From: Steinernema hermaphroditum
Lineage: Eukaryota; Nematoda; Chromadorea; Rhabditida; Steinernematidae
Direction: 5' to 3'
Assembly (NCBI GenBank): GCA_030435675.1
Contig: CM059625.1
Span: forward strand, 15,252,001-15,316,000
DNA length: 64,000 bases
This document shows, in pieces, positions 24,862 through 35,987 of the stretch. The translations under genes were made by a program, and so were the position numbers. The notes below the pieces were generated by a model. The model saw nothing but the letters and a program-made list of their open reading frames with translations. It was not told where the DNA came from and searched no databases. Positions within the stretch are counted from its first letter, which is position 1. Each line of letters opens with the position of its first letter.

Positions 24862-25374
24862 TCACAGCTCAAAGTGAAGAGCCTTTGTGGAGGTCAACTT
24901 GGAAATACAGGGCCTCGGACAGTCGTATTTTTTAGGAATACAAGAGCCATTTTTTCTACATTTGGCCTCTTTTTCCTTAAAGTAGGAATGAGCTCGTAAA
25001 GTCACTATGTGGGCATGATAACTGTGAGCGATGGCTATCTGCTGCATGTCCCCGTTCCCTGTTATATTACTTAACCATTTGGAAACATTGGAGTTAATGG
25101 AACATGGTGATCCGAAACGGCCATCTTTTTGAGTTAGCCCATGCTGTGATATACGACGACCGCAGCGGTAGGTGCATTCAATAGGCAAGAACCAAGGATG
25201 TACGTGGTAGAAGGCAATCACCGTCCATCACACAAATGCTACCATAGGAAGCCCGTACATCACTTCGCATTTTGCCATCTCGGGGTACCAAAAAATGATC
25301 ATAAAAATAAAATAGACCTCCAACATCAAGAGGAATGTAACGGACAAGCCGCCAATGATGATGTAGGGTGAATG
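24862..25374 (-). pseudogene. ORF enclosed by mariner ends (membrane/cysteine-rich), one internal stop
   Basis: One minus-strand frame stays open for about 170 codons, broken only by a TGA at 25240-25238. Before that stop it encodes a hydrophobic membrane-like segment (SVTFLLMLEVYFIFMIIFWY). After it comes a cysteine-rich part (IECTYRCGRR, GSPCSINSN, KCRKNGSCIPKKYDC, PRPC) with a possible N-glycosylation site (NIT). It is not transposase. It may be a fragment of a host gene caught between mariner ends, or an exon of a host gene with an intron covering the TGA. I do not recognise the family. Confidence 0.45.
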
Positions 25375-25699
25375 TTAAATGTGCTCAACAACGCACCAAT
25401 CAATTATGCCCCAGGAGTAAATATTGTAAAAATAAAGGATGTTTACCAAGGGGCTCATTTTCAATGCATCAACCCAATAGTTTTTACAAATAATGGTTGA
25501 ATATAGATATTATTAGCAGTGAAACTAACTCCCCGATGAAAAATAGACCTTTGTTGGAAAAGTGAAAATGTAGTAAATAGGCATGGAATGTTGCAGCTGC
25601 AATAGAGGTAAGGATGTAAGGAATTCAGGAACAACCGCCAGTGAAAGCACTCCACGGCGACTAGTATGAGTCACACGCAACCGATACAGATAGACTCAC

Positions 25700-25944
25700 A
25701 TTATAATAAGATTAACCATAGAAAGGCACGCAAATAAATACATACCAAATAAGCAAGTAAGCCAAAAACAAACGTTACAGTATAAGTCAGTTTTTTCCCA
25801 CGTAGAATAGAGGGATTTCGTACCTATGTTTATGCTGAATAGCATTCCAATCGTCGTGGTTATGAAAACAATCAGCAAAAGCAGAGAAAGTAGCAGTACG
25901 AAAAGGGTGTGTGCTAAATTTAGTGCCATGGAGAACCAGCACAC
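25700..25944 (-). other. Possible exon of a multi-pass membrane protein
   Basis: The minus strand reads from an ATG (25944 or 25929) through two hydrophobic segments (HTLFVLLLSLLLLIVFITTT and CFWLTCLFGMYLFACLSMV) to a strong donor, AAT followed by GTGAGT at 25699. The next candidate exon in this direction is the ORF inside the mariner element, which would place the right inverted repeat in the intron. The two could therefore belong to one gene; phase at that junction is unproven. Confidence 0.4.
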
Positions 25945-27321
25945 TTAGATAAATATGACGCATAGGTCAAAAGAGAAGTAAAACGCATCGTCCTGGATCA
26001 TGTGGAGTGGTCGTGCATAGACGAAAGAGCGAGTAATCGGGTAAGAATGCAGTGACCAAGGAATGGACGCCCCCCTCGCTATCACGAAAGCAGTTTCAAC
26101 AAAAGTCAACAAAACGTGGAGATAAGGTTAAATAAGAAATTCACATATTTCTCGCTCACCTCGAAATTGTGAATGGGTCGATAAGGACAACTGACCCATA
26201 AACGGTTCAATAAAAATTCCCGAAAAATAGGGAACAATATCTAGAAGTATAGAAGTAGCCTTAATAGACTAGTATTTTGCCGAATTTTCAATGATGCTCC
26301 TATCATTTACAAATACTTCCCTTTACTGGCAACTCGACAAGAATAATACTTCACACTATCACGCACGACCACTCTTTTTTTGTTATCAGAAAGCGCATTG
26401 ACCACATGATCGAACGAAACAATTTCAAAGCACATACGGTCGGAGTCGACTCATCGTCGCCTCTTCCGAATCCACAAGACCAAACAAAGAAGCACGCGTC
26501 GCCGACAGCTTCTTCGAGCTGTGAACAATCCGTCGCTTCGTCATTTGCACGGTCGCGCCGGGCCAAAGGGAACGCACGAACGTCATGGAATGACTGTCCC
26601 TTTCGGAAGAAACTATTTTGCGGTAAAGCGCAAAAAAAGCCTTCAAACAAATGCGCTCAATAAACAGTCGCAGAAAGCCGCTACAAGACGTAGATGTTAT
26701 CACACTTCGGCTGGCGGGCAGCACGCCACTCTCTGTTCAAGGCTTGTATTTGCTTGTGACATTAGTCATAACCTTCGGACTGCGGAGGTGTGAGGAAACA
26801 AAGGAAAGCGACGAGACGGAAGCTGAGCTGCAAGCTGCGCGACCGCTGTTGGGTGATTTGTCGGGTGCGATCTTCGCGGCTCTTTCAAAATCTGTGTACA
26901 CAGTGAAACTAAGTAATTCATTTTGTCATTTGACGTTTTTTCATTTCATAATCGTCATAGCAGTCAACTCAAAGAAACTCATGCGTGGGCCAATCAACGC
27001 GACATGCTCATCAAGTCAACCTTTTGCTGATCAACGAAGCGGATCTGACATGCGCAAAAGTGGAACCCTTATATACAAGCGCTTCCAAAATGTCAAATTT
27101 GGATTCAGTCGTTCCAGTTTGTTTTTGGTAAGCTGTTGACTCTTCGCTTCTCTCTGGCTTTACGGAGTTACTGTAGTTGCCAATTGCGCATGTATATGGA
27201 CGATGTTGGTTCTGTGACTCATGCCTTCGGCTATGCTTTTGGTACAGCTGTTGTGATGGATGCTCACAATGAAATTCACATTTACCTAAGGAGGTACATC
27301 TTACTTGCAGACTCGTCACTC
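25945..27321. other. Intergenic stretch
   Basis: Overlapping frames on both strands at 26351-26793 and 26651-27139 have no recognisable domain or paired splice signals. Nothing else is supported. Confidence 0.35.
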
Positions 27322-27754
27322 ATGGGTGCACATTGGACGTTTGTGTTCGGCTTCGCCGTTTCCATTCTGGCGGCCACCGTACTGGCACAAGAAAAGAGCA
27401 CAGACGCTGATATGCCACGACAAACTAGAGTAATTACAATGAAAACGTAGCGCAGGAGCATAGTGGAAATTTCAGAGCTTCCCCTATTCGATGCCGTTCA
27501 TTAGAATGCTGCGCCCACAAGGAGGTCCAAACGTTTACGTTCCGGCACGTCAGGCCGGCATCGAGAACTACCAGATTGCGCGGGAGCTCTCCGAGCTGAT
27601 CGACTCCCTCGACCAGGAGGAGAACCTCAACCGGCAGCGAAGGGACGACGCTGTGGTCTACAAGAGTAAGATTCCGAAATATTGACTGTACTACGATGCT
27701 TGCATCATAGGATACGCCTGCCGCTTTAAGTTCTGTCGCATTTTCGACGCCTAA
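27322..27754 (+). CDS. Secreted precursor of a candidate disulfide-ring neuropeptide
   Basis: Three exons, 27322-27429, 27476-27665 and 27711-27754, join in phase to give 113 residues. Introns are 46 and 45 nt. The first exon encodes a signal peptide (MGAHWTFVFGFAVSILAATV, then LAQ). The middle exon encodes a spacer rich in acidic and polar residues with a basic site RQRR. The junction of exons 2 and 3 creates Lys-Arg (VVYKR), and the last exon encodes only YACRFKFCRIFDA and a stop. The predicted mature peptide thus has two cysteines enclosing four residues (C-RFKF-C) and lies at the extreme C-terminus directly after a dibasic site. That architecture is shared with urotensin II and the arthropod CNMamide peptides, whose rings are the same size. 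No Gly for amidation follows. The family call is inference; the exon structure is directly visible. Confidence 0.72.
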
Positions 27755-28566
27755 GTGAAGAAAACGGTCGTCGCCGAATGTTGCCGTCGGCTCTTTGTCA
27801 TCACGATCTTATGTCGCCACCATGTGTAACAAGGAAAATAGTGATCTCTTGCCACTCTCTTGTGAAATACCTTTCGTATTTGTATAAAATATCGCTGTTA
27901 TTCAATGTTGAAGACAGCGTTGTTTATACCACATCCGATGCAAAAGCATTTCTTGCACGATCTTTTGAATACGAATTCGGCAACACTTTGACCCAGAACA
28001 GAGGACTCATCATTCTTCACATGATGTCATCTAAAACTTTAATTCAGTAGTAGTACGTCTCTGCCCTTTTATACTCAACGATATAGATAGACAACGATCA
28101 GGCTGCGGTCTCAATGTGGAGCTGGTCAGTTGCCGAACAGTAGAGATTTGTGACCGACGCTGCATTATGATACATTCTTCATTGCCGAATCGGATGAGTC
28201 GTTCTGCTTTAAAAAAAGAAGGAACACAATACACATAACCGAAAGCACTATGTATCACATATGTGGGACAATTGCGCTTAAAAACTCATAATTGCAGAGG
28301 AGAGTCTTGAGTGATGCGCATTGTGTCACAACGCGCGCAACTCGCTTCGAAGTGAACGCCGAATGCACGAAAGGACGAGTACCATTTGCGCGTTGTTTGA
28401 TCTGACGCTGTGTGATTCAACGAATTCGTAAGTGATTGCAGGTTGGGAGGCGCGGCTGACACGAATGTGAGTCTTCGGTCAGCTGCATTTGCTCGTATTG
28501 TTGTTTCCCGATCCCAGATCAGGTTGTCGTCGATCAGCCGAAAGATTTCGTTTTCGCCGCGCAAAA

Positions 28567-31500
28567 ATGGCGCTCCTGAAGATGGACGACATGATGCCGC
28601 ACTTGGAGCGGAACTCTATCATCTCCATTCCCAGCTATCGGACTAACGAAGCGGCGAACTACGCGGTATGTTTGTGTAGAAATTAGTCACGCTTACCGCG
28701 GAAAAAGAGAACAATTCTATTGATCATTTTATGGTCTGATTACTCTGTTTCATTAGTGTTGTGGATGGCTCAGCACGTTATAACCTTCGAGACTCTTTAG
28801 AGCTCAGAAAGGGTTCGTTTACGGCTAAGGTAAACGGAAGATTTCTCCTTCAATCACTATGGATATGCAGTTGTTATGGACGTGCAGTATTTTTACAAAT
28901 TTGCTGACATTTGCAGACATACGATCATTATCTTACTGCATCCATAGTTTGTATTCCTAGAAAGTTGATAGTTAGTCATCTATGGGCAGTCATATGGCTC
29001 TTCCGTGTAGTTTTAGAAATAACCTTTCCGCTGATTCTTCCCAAGACAAATTATCCGAGTTTATTTACTATGATCAGCCCACAGGTTGCAACTTTTAAAA
29101 CGTTTGCTTTCTATTACTCTTGTAAAAGCATCGTGTCGCTGAGTCACGCATGGCTTCTTCTTTGTGCTCCATGTATCGTTGCTCTTTAACCACATTGATT
29201 TTGACTTTCAGCCTTCTCAGCGAAAATTGCTCCTTTAATAAAAGGGATGGAGACCAGATCAACCATGTGTTGCATATAATTGTTTCAAAAGAACGTCAGT
29301 CTTTCATTTTCAAACCGTTTGAACTGGAACTAAACACTTCGCGAGTCATCTGATTAAGTTGTCATTTCAGTGCTACAAGATCCAAATCAATCTCGACTCG
29401 TACACATGGACAGTGGAACGGCGGTATAGCGAATTCGTCGCATTCGATGTGAAACGGTTTCCGGATCGCAAAAAGTCGTTCTTACCACCCAAGAAATATG
29501 TGAGAAACATGGTGAGACCTATTGTCTTGGGAACAATGTATCACTTTGATTAACGACGCCTAAGTTAGTCAACAATCTGTTATATTTTTGGCGCACCATT
29601 TTGTGAATCGATTTTTGCTGGAAACCAAACATCTTATCACGGGATCGAACATTGCTCTAAATATTAACAATATTGCCTTAGTTGTTGCGACCAGTGTCTT
29701 TCAGGATCCCGAGTTTTTAACCGAGAGACGTCTTGAATTGGAGAAGTACATTCGAACAGTTATGGAACTGGAGCTTTGGCTGCAAAAGAAGAATCTGAAC
29801 AGTCAGCTCCCAAAGCTACTCGCGCGATTCCTTGACTTCCACCAATATGTGAGTTCTTTTACGCTTACGTTAAGTATTCATTTATTTATGGAATATGAGA
29901 TGCTTATAAAGGAACTAAAACTGATAGAGTGAAGCTGTGCGGGAGTCTTCGTTTGTCGGAGTAGATCACTGCTCCTCGTCTGTGTGTACCGGAGCCAGCG
30001 GTTTGTGATCGTCGTATTGACGCTTCTGGCGCCAGTAGTGCAGCCGGGTCCATACTTCGCGCACGGCCAGGTAGATCATGGCGACGTTTTTCACGACGAA
30101 CAGACTGGCATCGTAGTGGCGATCGCGTTGCTCCACCTCCAGAATGATGTAGAGGTAGATGCGCAGGCCGAGGAAGGGACCGTTAACCTGAAAAGCGGAT
30201 TAGGATCATGTTGCTTTGAGGGTCATTTACCAGGAGAACGTAGAGAAGAGACCAGATTTTCTCGCTAACGAGGAAGTGGTGCGGGAGCTTGTGGAAGCGC
30301 AGGCGTAGAAGGGTGAAAGCTGGCAGGACGAAGTTAGAGCAAGCGACCGCGAGAATTGTGATGTCGAGCCAGAGGGGAAGTTGCCAGTTGTCCTTCTGAA
30401 AGCGTCGCTCTTAGCTTGTTTTTCGTAACTCTTATCACTTACGAATGATTTCCAAAGAAGGTCGAGGAAGCAGATAGCGTCGATGAGATCAAAGGCGACG
30501 GCAGTTGCCAGATAGCTAATATACGTTTGACGATTACTGTAATTCGGAGTGTAGTGATGGGCCTCGAGGAGAAGTAGAAAGACGAGAACGCTGAGGGAAA
30601 GACCGAGACGGAAGAGATGATCATCGAACAGTTTGTTGTTGTTGTCCAGCGGGATTGGCGGAATCTAATTTGTGCAATTTAGCAAATAGTATAAGGTGAT
30701 GGGTGATCTACTTCTTCGTGGAAGAGTCGGAAACAAGTGGCGATCTTTCCAACCAGTAGCAGTGAGTAGAGAATCCAGGCGATCCAGGCGTACTTCAGCT
30801 TGCCATCTAGAATTGCGCATTTCCATCCCATTAAGCTGTGATGAAAGGCGGATAATCTTACCCACTGACGACGTCTGGCGCATATGTCTTTGACTGTGTC
30901 GGACACCGATCACCGTCAGCCATATTAAGGCGATTAGGAGGATCGAATCGCCGGCTAGCCAGGCGTACCATATTTTGTCGGTGAGATTGGTTACATAATA
31001 GTAGTCGAAGAGACCGTGCTGCACGATGATGAAGAACAGGCAGAGAAGGAATGAGGAAATGTCGAGAAACCCTCGGAGGCAGGGTCCTAGAATTGTGTAT
31101 TTGTAATAGCATATTTGCGAAAAAGAACGAACCTGGAACAGCAGGCATACTTTCAAATGTGATGGTCTCGGTGATGAGATCCCGATGGGGGTTGGATTCA
31201 CTGGTAAGCGGTTGGCGCTGACTGTTCACCGTATTTTCATACGTGTTGCCCTGCGTGTTTTCCACTCCGGCGTAGTACTCCTCGTGCGGGTTGAACTCGT
31301 TCTCGTTCTCCTCGATCACGTCCTCCGTATGGTGGTTTCGTTGGATAGGAGTGTAGTCCGTATGGCCTGAAAGACGAAATGAAGCATGAGTCTCGGTCGG
31401 CATCTTAACTATGAGTTCGAAGAAGTTTTTTGTTTCATTCAACGCACCCAGGGACATGTCCTCTAATCAGTTTCTTTGTTTGTCGACGGTATTAGAGCGC

Positions 31501-34500
31501 GTCTCACGGCTAGAATCTGAGGAAACGCCAAGGTTACAAGCAAACAGTGAGGATCGCTCACGAAGCTGCAGCAGTAGCCAAAAAAAATGGGCACCCAGCA
31601 TAGGCGCTCCGCTATAGCCGACTTGTTTTCTCGCAACATACGCAACGACAACTATTTTATGAGAATGACAATTTGAGGAAATTGGTGCGCACGCAATGAT
31701 ACTCAGTAGCAGTCAGTGGCGCAATAGAATTATCCCTGGGGCGTGCAATTATATGCCAAATGGTGAGTGCTACTACCAAATGCGCGTTTCAGCGCTGGTC
31801 ATTCACGTAACCGCACGTCGGGACGAGATAAATCGCACTCAGCCGAATGCCTGTTTTTGTAAGACGGCACGCAAGTATCATCGCGATAAGGGTAGCGAGG
31901 TGGTGGCGGTTGGTGGTCACCAAAAGTCACAAGATGCGGCCTGACTGTAAACAAGTCAGCTGGCGCGTCCAGCTACCGCGCAATTGGCCATCGCAACCGC
32001 AGCCTCGTGCACATTAATTATGAAAGAGGTATATTGCGAAGAGCAGCAGCCGAAATGCATGGCAGACGACAAGAGGTCACACATGTGCGCGCAAACATAG
32101 CGCTTCATGAGGCTCGCTGGAGCAATGATCGCCTGACGGCCCTCAACCTTCGCGCGCAACTGTCACCTTCTCGCGGTTGCACAATGCATAAAACAATCGA
32201 GGTTCCGGTGCCGAAAAGTCGCGCGCTCTTTGCGAGTTCTTCCGGAGCAATGAACGTAATGTGTTTGCATGAAAATTTTATATATGAGCCCTCATAAATC
32301 TCATTATGACAAATGGCGGAGCGAGTGAAAACGTTGTAGATGGGCAAGGCGCTGACTTAGCGGGATTTAAGCCGAAACGACGAAAGTGAACGATGTTTTC
32401 GGCGCTTACTCGAAAAAACGAAAGAGGCATTCCCTTGTGACTTACCTTGCTCCATGTCTTCGCCCGGTTCGGAGGGGATGTCGACGGACACGGACGTAGC
32501 GTGCGGAATTCGGACGACCGCGAACTACCTGAATGGTTTTGTGGAATAGAAAAGAGTTGTAAAAAAAAGTTTGGGCACACGCAACAGACATGCGCACCGA
32601 TGGGAGGTTTGAGGGTCGATGAGGGTTTCTTTAGGTTCGCTGAGGGGATGGGTTTGCGCGCGCTGGAGGAAGCAGCACCGGTACGCGACGCGCAAGAATG
32701 GTGAGTGAGGACGAGCCGTCGACAAATGGAGCGTACGCGAATTGCCAAGGATTGGTGATGCTCTGGGTTGGCCGAGACTTGTCTAACTAGCCAGAGAGGG
32801 GCGCGCGACCACTCTGGTCCAGCGCGCCTGACCCATGTCGACGAGAATGCCAGTTATGTGTTGTTCATAAGCGCGCCGGCAGAGTGGAGTGCAAAACGAA
32901 TAAATGAGCACCGAGGCCGGAACCAAAATAGAGCGGCCAGTTAGCCGCTGCCCCCGAGGCCGGATCATGCTGTGGATTAGTGTGGTGGCCGAGAGTGACC
33001 GGACTCAGTGGCGCTCTTTATGCGAAACTACGAACAACTCGCGGATTGACTCCTTAGCGCGCCGGCGACACGCCGGCCCTAGACGGACACTGAGTGAGTA
33101 TTGCGCGAAGAAGGGGAAAATAACACGGCGCTTAGCCGAAGGAGAATTCGAACGAAGCGTCTCCTCCCGTGAGGCAACGAGTAAAAGGTTTTTCTGCTTT
33201 TTGCAGCTATCCTCATTAGTTGGACACGGGCCAATGGACAACAACTCCCGATAGGGGAAACGAGGAACTGAGAGACTACGCGTGTGGCTCACTGAATTTG
33301 TTGTGTCCTTTGGGAAGGCTCAGCTCGCACCCTTTGTCCTCTCTTAAACACGATAATAATAGAATAGGCACACATGTGAGTTTCCGCGGCCGTTTGCACG
33401 CGCCGGGAGAAGAGCAATTTTTGAACAATAAGTGTTGCGAATTGAGGAATCAACAACAAGCCATTGAGGTGGCGGTTGAGTGGGAGCAGCGGCCAGGACA
33501 GGACCAGTTTGTGCCCGGGCAAAGCAATTTTGCCCCATCCCCCCGAAGTGCATCAACATCCGTTTCAAAAACAACACCGCTATTCGGATCATCTCTGGTC
33601 CGGCCGTTATTGGCAGGTGCCACTTGCGGCCACCTATTTACACAATTTATTGACATTTCACTATCGTTCGAGCAAAAGTGAAAGCGTCAATTGCTTATGC
33701 AAATGACGATTGCGCTCATAAATAGGTTATGAGCGCTGTCTTTTCGCAGGTCGCTGCAGGCAATGACCTTTTAATTTGACCCCGCTTCAGGAGGTTCACG
33801 CCATTGTGGACGATTTGGCCGAACAGCTCAGTAAGTCGGGTGAACGATGGCTCCATGCCAGCGCGGCCAAGCCCAAATACTTCGAGTTCACGCCTGTTGA
33901 ACTGTTCGCCGTTACGGAACGAATGAGCCTTGCAGAGCCAAGTAAGCAGACCGATGTCGAAAATAGGAACCTACTTGATGCTACTTAAGCCCATGAACTG
34001 TCAGCCGACATCTCTCACTTGGTGGAATTCCTCCACTGCGTAAAGAACTTGAAGATCCGAGGAGCCCGAGGCTACATCGGATCCTCGAACGTCGTTTGGA
34101 ACGCGCTGCCTTTCAGTTTGCATTTGTGTAAAAACATCTTGGCACTTTGGGTAAGTAAGCCCGTTCGACGGCAGCATTCCGACATGCTTCGTTCAGTTTA
34201 CTGACTGTGACGTCAAAATGGTAAGCGGTCTGGTCAACATTCGGAAAACGGCAAAGCGAATCGTCGTACATTATTCAATGAAAAACATCGAGGTTCGTCG
34301 TTTGTTTTTCTTGAAACGCGCTCCTAAGTAAGCTGATCTTCGCTCCAGGATTTATTACTCGAAAGCTCGAGCATAGACGACCCTAATCTCCTTGAACGGT
34401 GGCAGCGTGTCGAAGAAGTGGACTTCTCCTTCAACGACATCGACTCAATACACCCATCCATAGTGAGTGTTTGTTTATTCGATATGCGCATCTGAGCATG

Positions 34501-35183
34501 CCGGATGCCCTTTTTAGGTTCTATTGAAAACGATGCAGCGTCTCAATTTGAGCCACAACAAAATTGTCAACATCGGCGACCAACTGCAGCATTTGGCCTT
34601 TCTCACCGAACTCGATTTGAGTCATAACGCGATTGTGCACATCGACGAATGGCACACGAAGCTAGGCAATATCAAAACACTCAATTTGGCTGGTAACAAG
34701 ATTGCCAACACTCATGGTTAGCCCTATCACATAGCCTCTTGAACGCAGCACAGCAGCATTCAGGTCTGAGAAGGCTGTTCTCGCTCCAGACGCTTGACCT
34801 TAGCGACAATGCGATATCAGATATTGAGAGTGCTTCGGCAGTTGGAAAGCTGCCCGTGCTGGAAAAGTACGACCTTCGCGGAAACAACGTTCTCAACACG
34901 ATCGAGTATCGGACGCGCGTGTTCGAGGGTTTCGGAGAACGCTTTACCGAGGTGAGAACACGAAATCCCAATCTTCAATCCATCACACCGCACTATGGCC
35001 TCGTTTCAGATTGAATTGGACGGCCGAAAGGCAGACGACCGCGAGAAGGACACGGTTGCGGTGCGGTTAGCGTTGCAAAAAGCGAAAAAGGAGCGCGAGG
35101 ATTTGGCCCGACTGCGAAAGTTGCAAATAGACGAGCGAATCAGATTTCTGTCTGGAGAGGAACATGTCGCACGGTCCGTCTGA
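28567..35183 (+). CDS. NISCH: Nischarin orthologue (PX domain plus leucine-rich repeats)
   Basis: Ten exons join without a phase error: 28567-28665, 29371-29511, 29705-29848, 33791-33941, 34005-34150, 34197-34292, 34349-34462, 34518-34716, 34764-34951 and 35010-35183, giving 483 residues. Residues about 18-125 form a PX domain with the phosphoinositide-binding RRYSEF motif and the following FLPPKK loop. The segment EVHAIVDDLAEQL leads to the linker. Residues about 285-405 carry leucine-rich repeats (VEEVDFSFNDI, MQRLNLSHNKI, LTELDLSHNAI, IKTLNLAGNKI, LQTLDLSDNAI, LEKYDLRGNN). This order and spacing match nischarin, an endosomal scaffold that binds integrin alpha-5, Rac and PAK. The vertebrate protein is about three times longer; here the ORF ends with a charged helix soon after the repeats. 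AATAAA lies at 35388. Intron 3 (3942 nt) hosts an opposite-strand gene. Confidence 0.88.
29966..32455 (-). CDS. TMEM121-like multi-pass membrane protein, nested in nischarin intron 3
   Basis: Minus-strand exons are 32455-32446, 31366-31133, 31086-30862, 30806-30712, 30664-30443, 30395-30231 and 30187-29966. They total 1173 nt for 390 residues, with every phase matching. Exon 1 encodes only MEQ plus one base before GTAAGT; an alternative start inside the next open frame (MPTETHASF) is possible. The first 80 residues are polar and acidic. About eight hydrophobic segments follow (near residues 89-105, 121-143, 163-183, 208-225, 238-258, 268-291, 310-332 and 345-363). Segments KYAWIAWILYSLLLVGKI, LPLWLDITILAV and VVKNVAMIYLAVREVWTRL resemble TMEM121, a poorly understood membrane protein. 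The tail is charged (TDEEQ). A minus-strand AATAAA at 29886-29881 lies about 80 nt after the stop, just beyond the nischarin donor. Short introns are 43-55 nt; intron 1 is 1079 nt. Confidence 0.72.
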
Positions 35184-35987
35184 ACCTCAGAACCTTAGTG
35201 CCGTTCTCGAATCTGTGATAGCATAATGTGATACACTTCTAAATATGCCCAGTTTCCCATACAAGTATACTTACAGTGCCTCTACTCAAAACACTTATTT
35301 ATATCAGTGCCCAGTGCTTTCTCACTTCCTACGTATGTATACATTGTCAAAGGTCTAATTTTAAATATCTGGTCTTCGATCTGTGTAAATAAAAATGTGT
35401 TGCGGTTTCGTGGGGCAAGCGAGGGTGTAGGCCGCGATCAAAGGGACGGAACATGTCCCTGTCGACAGATCGTCATAAAGTTTTAACGAGATACATATGT
35501 GTTACAAGGGGCTTAAGGCACAAAATTTGCGATTTCGTATGGTCGAGATTTCAAGGCAGCATGCAGTCGAAAGCGGTCGAACGGAGCCAGGTTGGTTGCG
35601 GTTTTGGGTTTATTTTCGCTAGTGCTTAAGTTGTAAAGCGCCATAAAACGGTCTGTTACGTTTCGTCCATAATTAGCTGTAGGTATTTCCAAGGTCAACG
35701 CAAATAGTGGTACTCAATGAACTGGTAGTACAGAGAGCAAGGATATTCGAAAATAGCCGGGTGACAAATGAGTGGTAAGCGAGCGATCAAATGACCAAGT
35801 CAGCCCGCTAGTAATCTCAGAAACATTGTAAGATTACGCTGATGGCCGTGTGACAAATTAGCCAAAATACAGTAATTGCGTATGCGTGTGATGGACTCAA
35901 TTAGATGCATATGTCAAGAGGACATATGGCCCTGGTCGCACGGATTCACGTAGTTTACCGCCGTAAATCTTTGTTTAGAGCATTAAA
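35184..35987. other. Intergenic stretch with polyadenylation signal
   Basis: An AATAAA at 35388-35393 follows the nischarin stop by about 205 nt. No coding segment is supported in the rest. Confidence 0.5.

Larger units (their letters stand above)
24561..25479 (-). mobile_element. Mariner-type DNA transposon copy, internally replaced
   Basis: The left end reads TA then TTGGGTTGATGCAT, and the right end is its inverted copy followed by TA. The inverted repeats are about 28 bp, identical over the first 14 bases and again over AAATGAGCC, with a few changes between. TA on both sides is the expected mariner target duplication. The element from 24563 to 25477 is 915 bp, shorter than a typical full mariner of about 1.3 kb. 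Inside the left end, on the minus strand, is the C-terminus of a mariner transposase. The rest of the interior does not resemble transposase and holds a separate open frame. Confidence 0.75.

Noticed and set aside
26351..27139. Several overlapping 85-160 residue frames
   Set aside because: Frames on both strands are equally open and none has splice sites or a recognisable motif.
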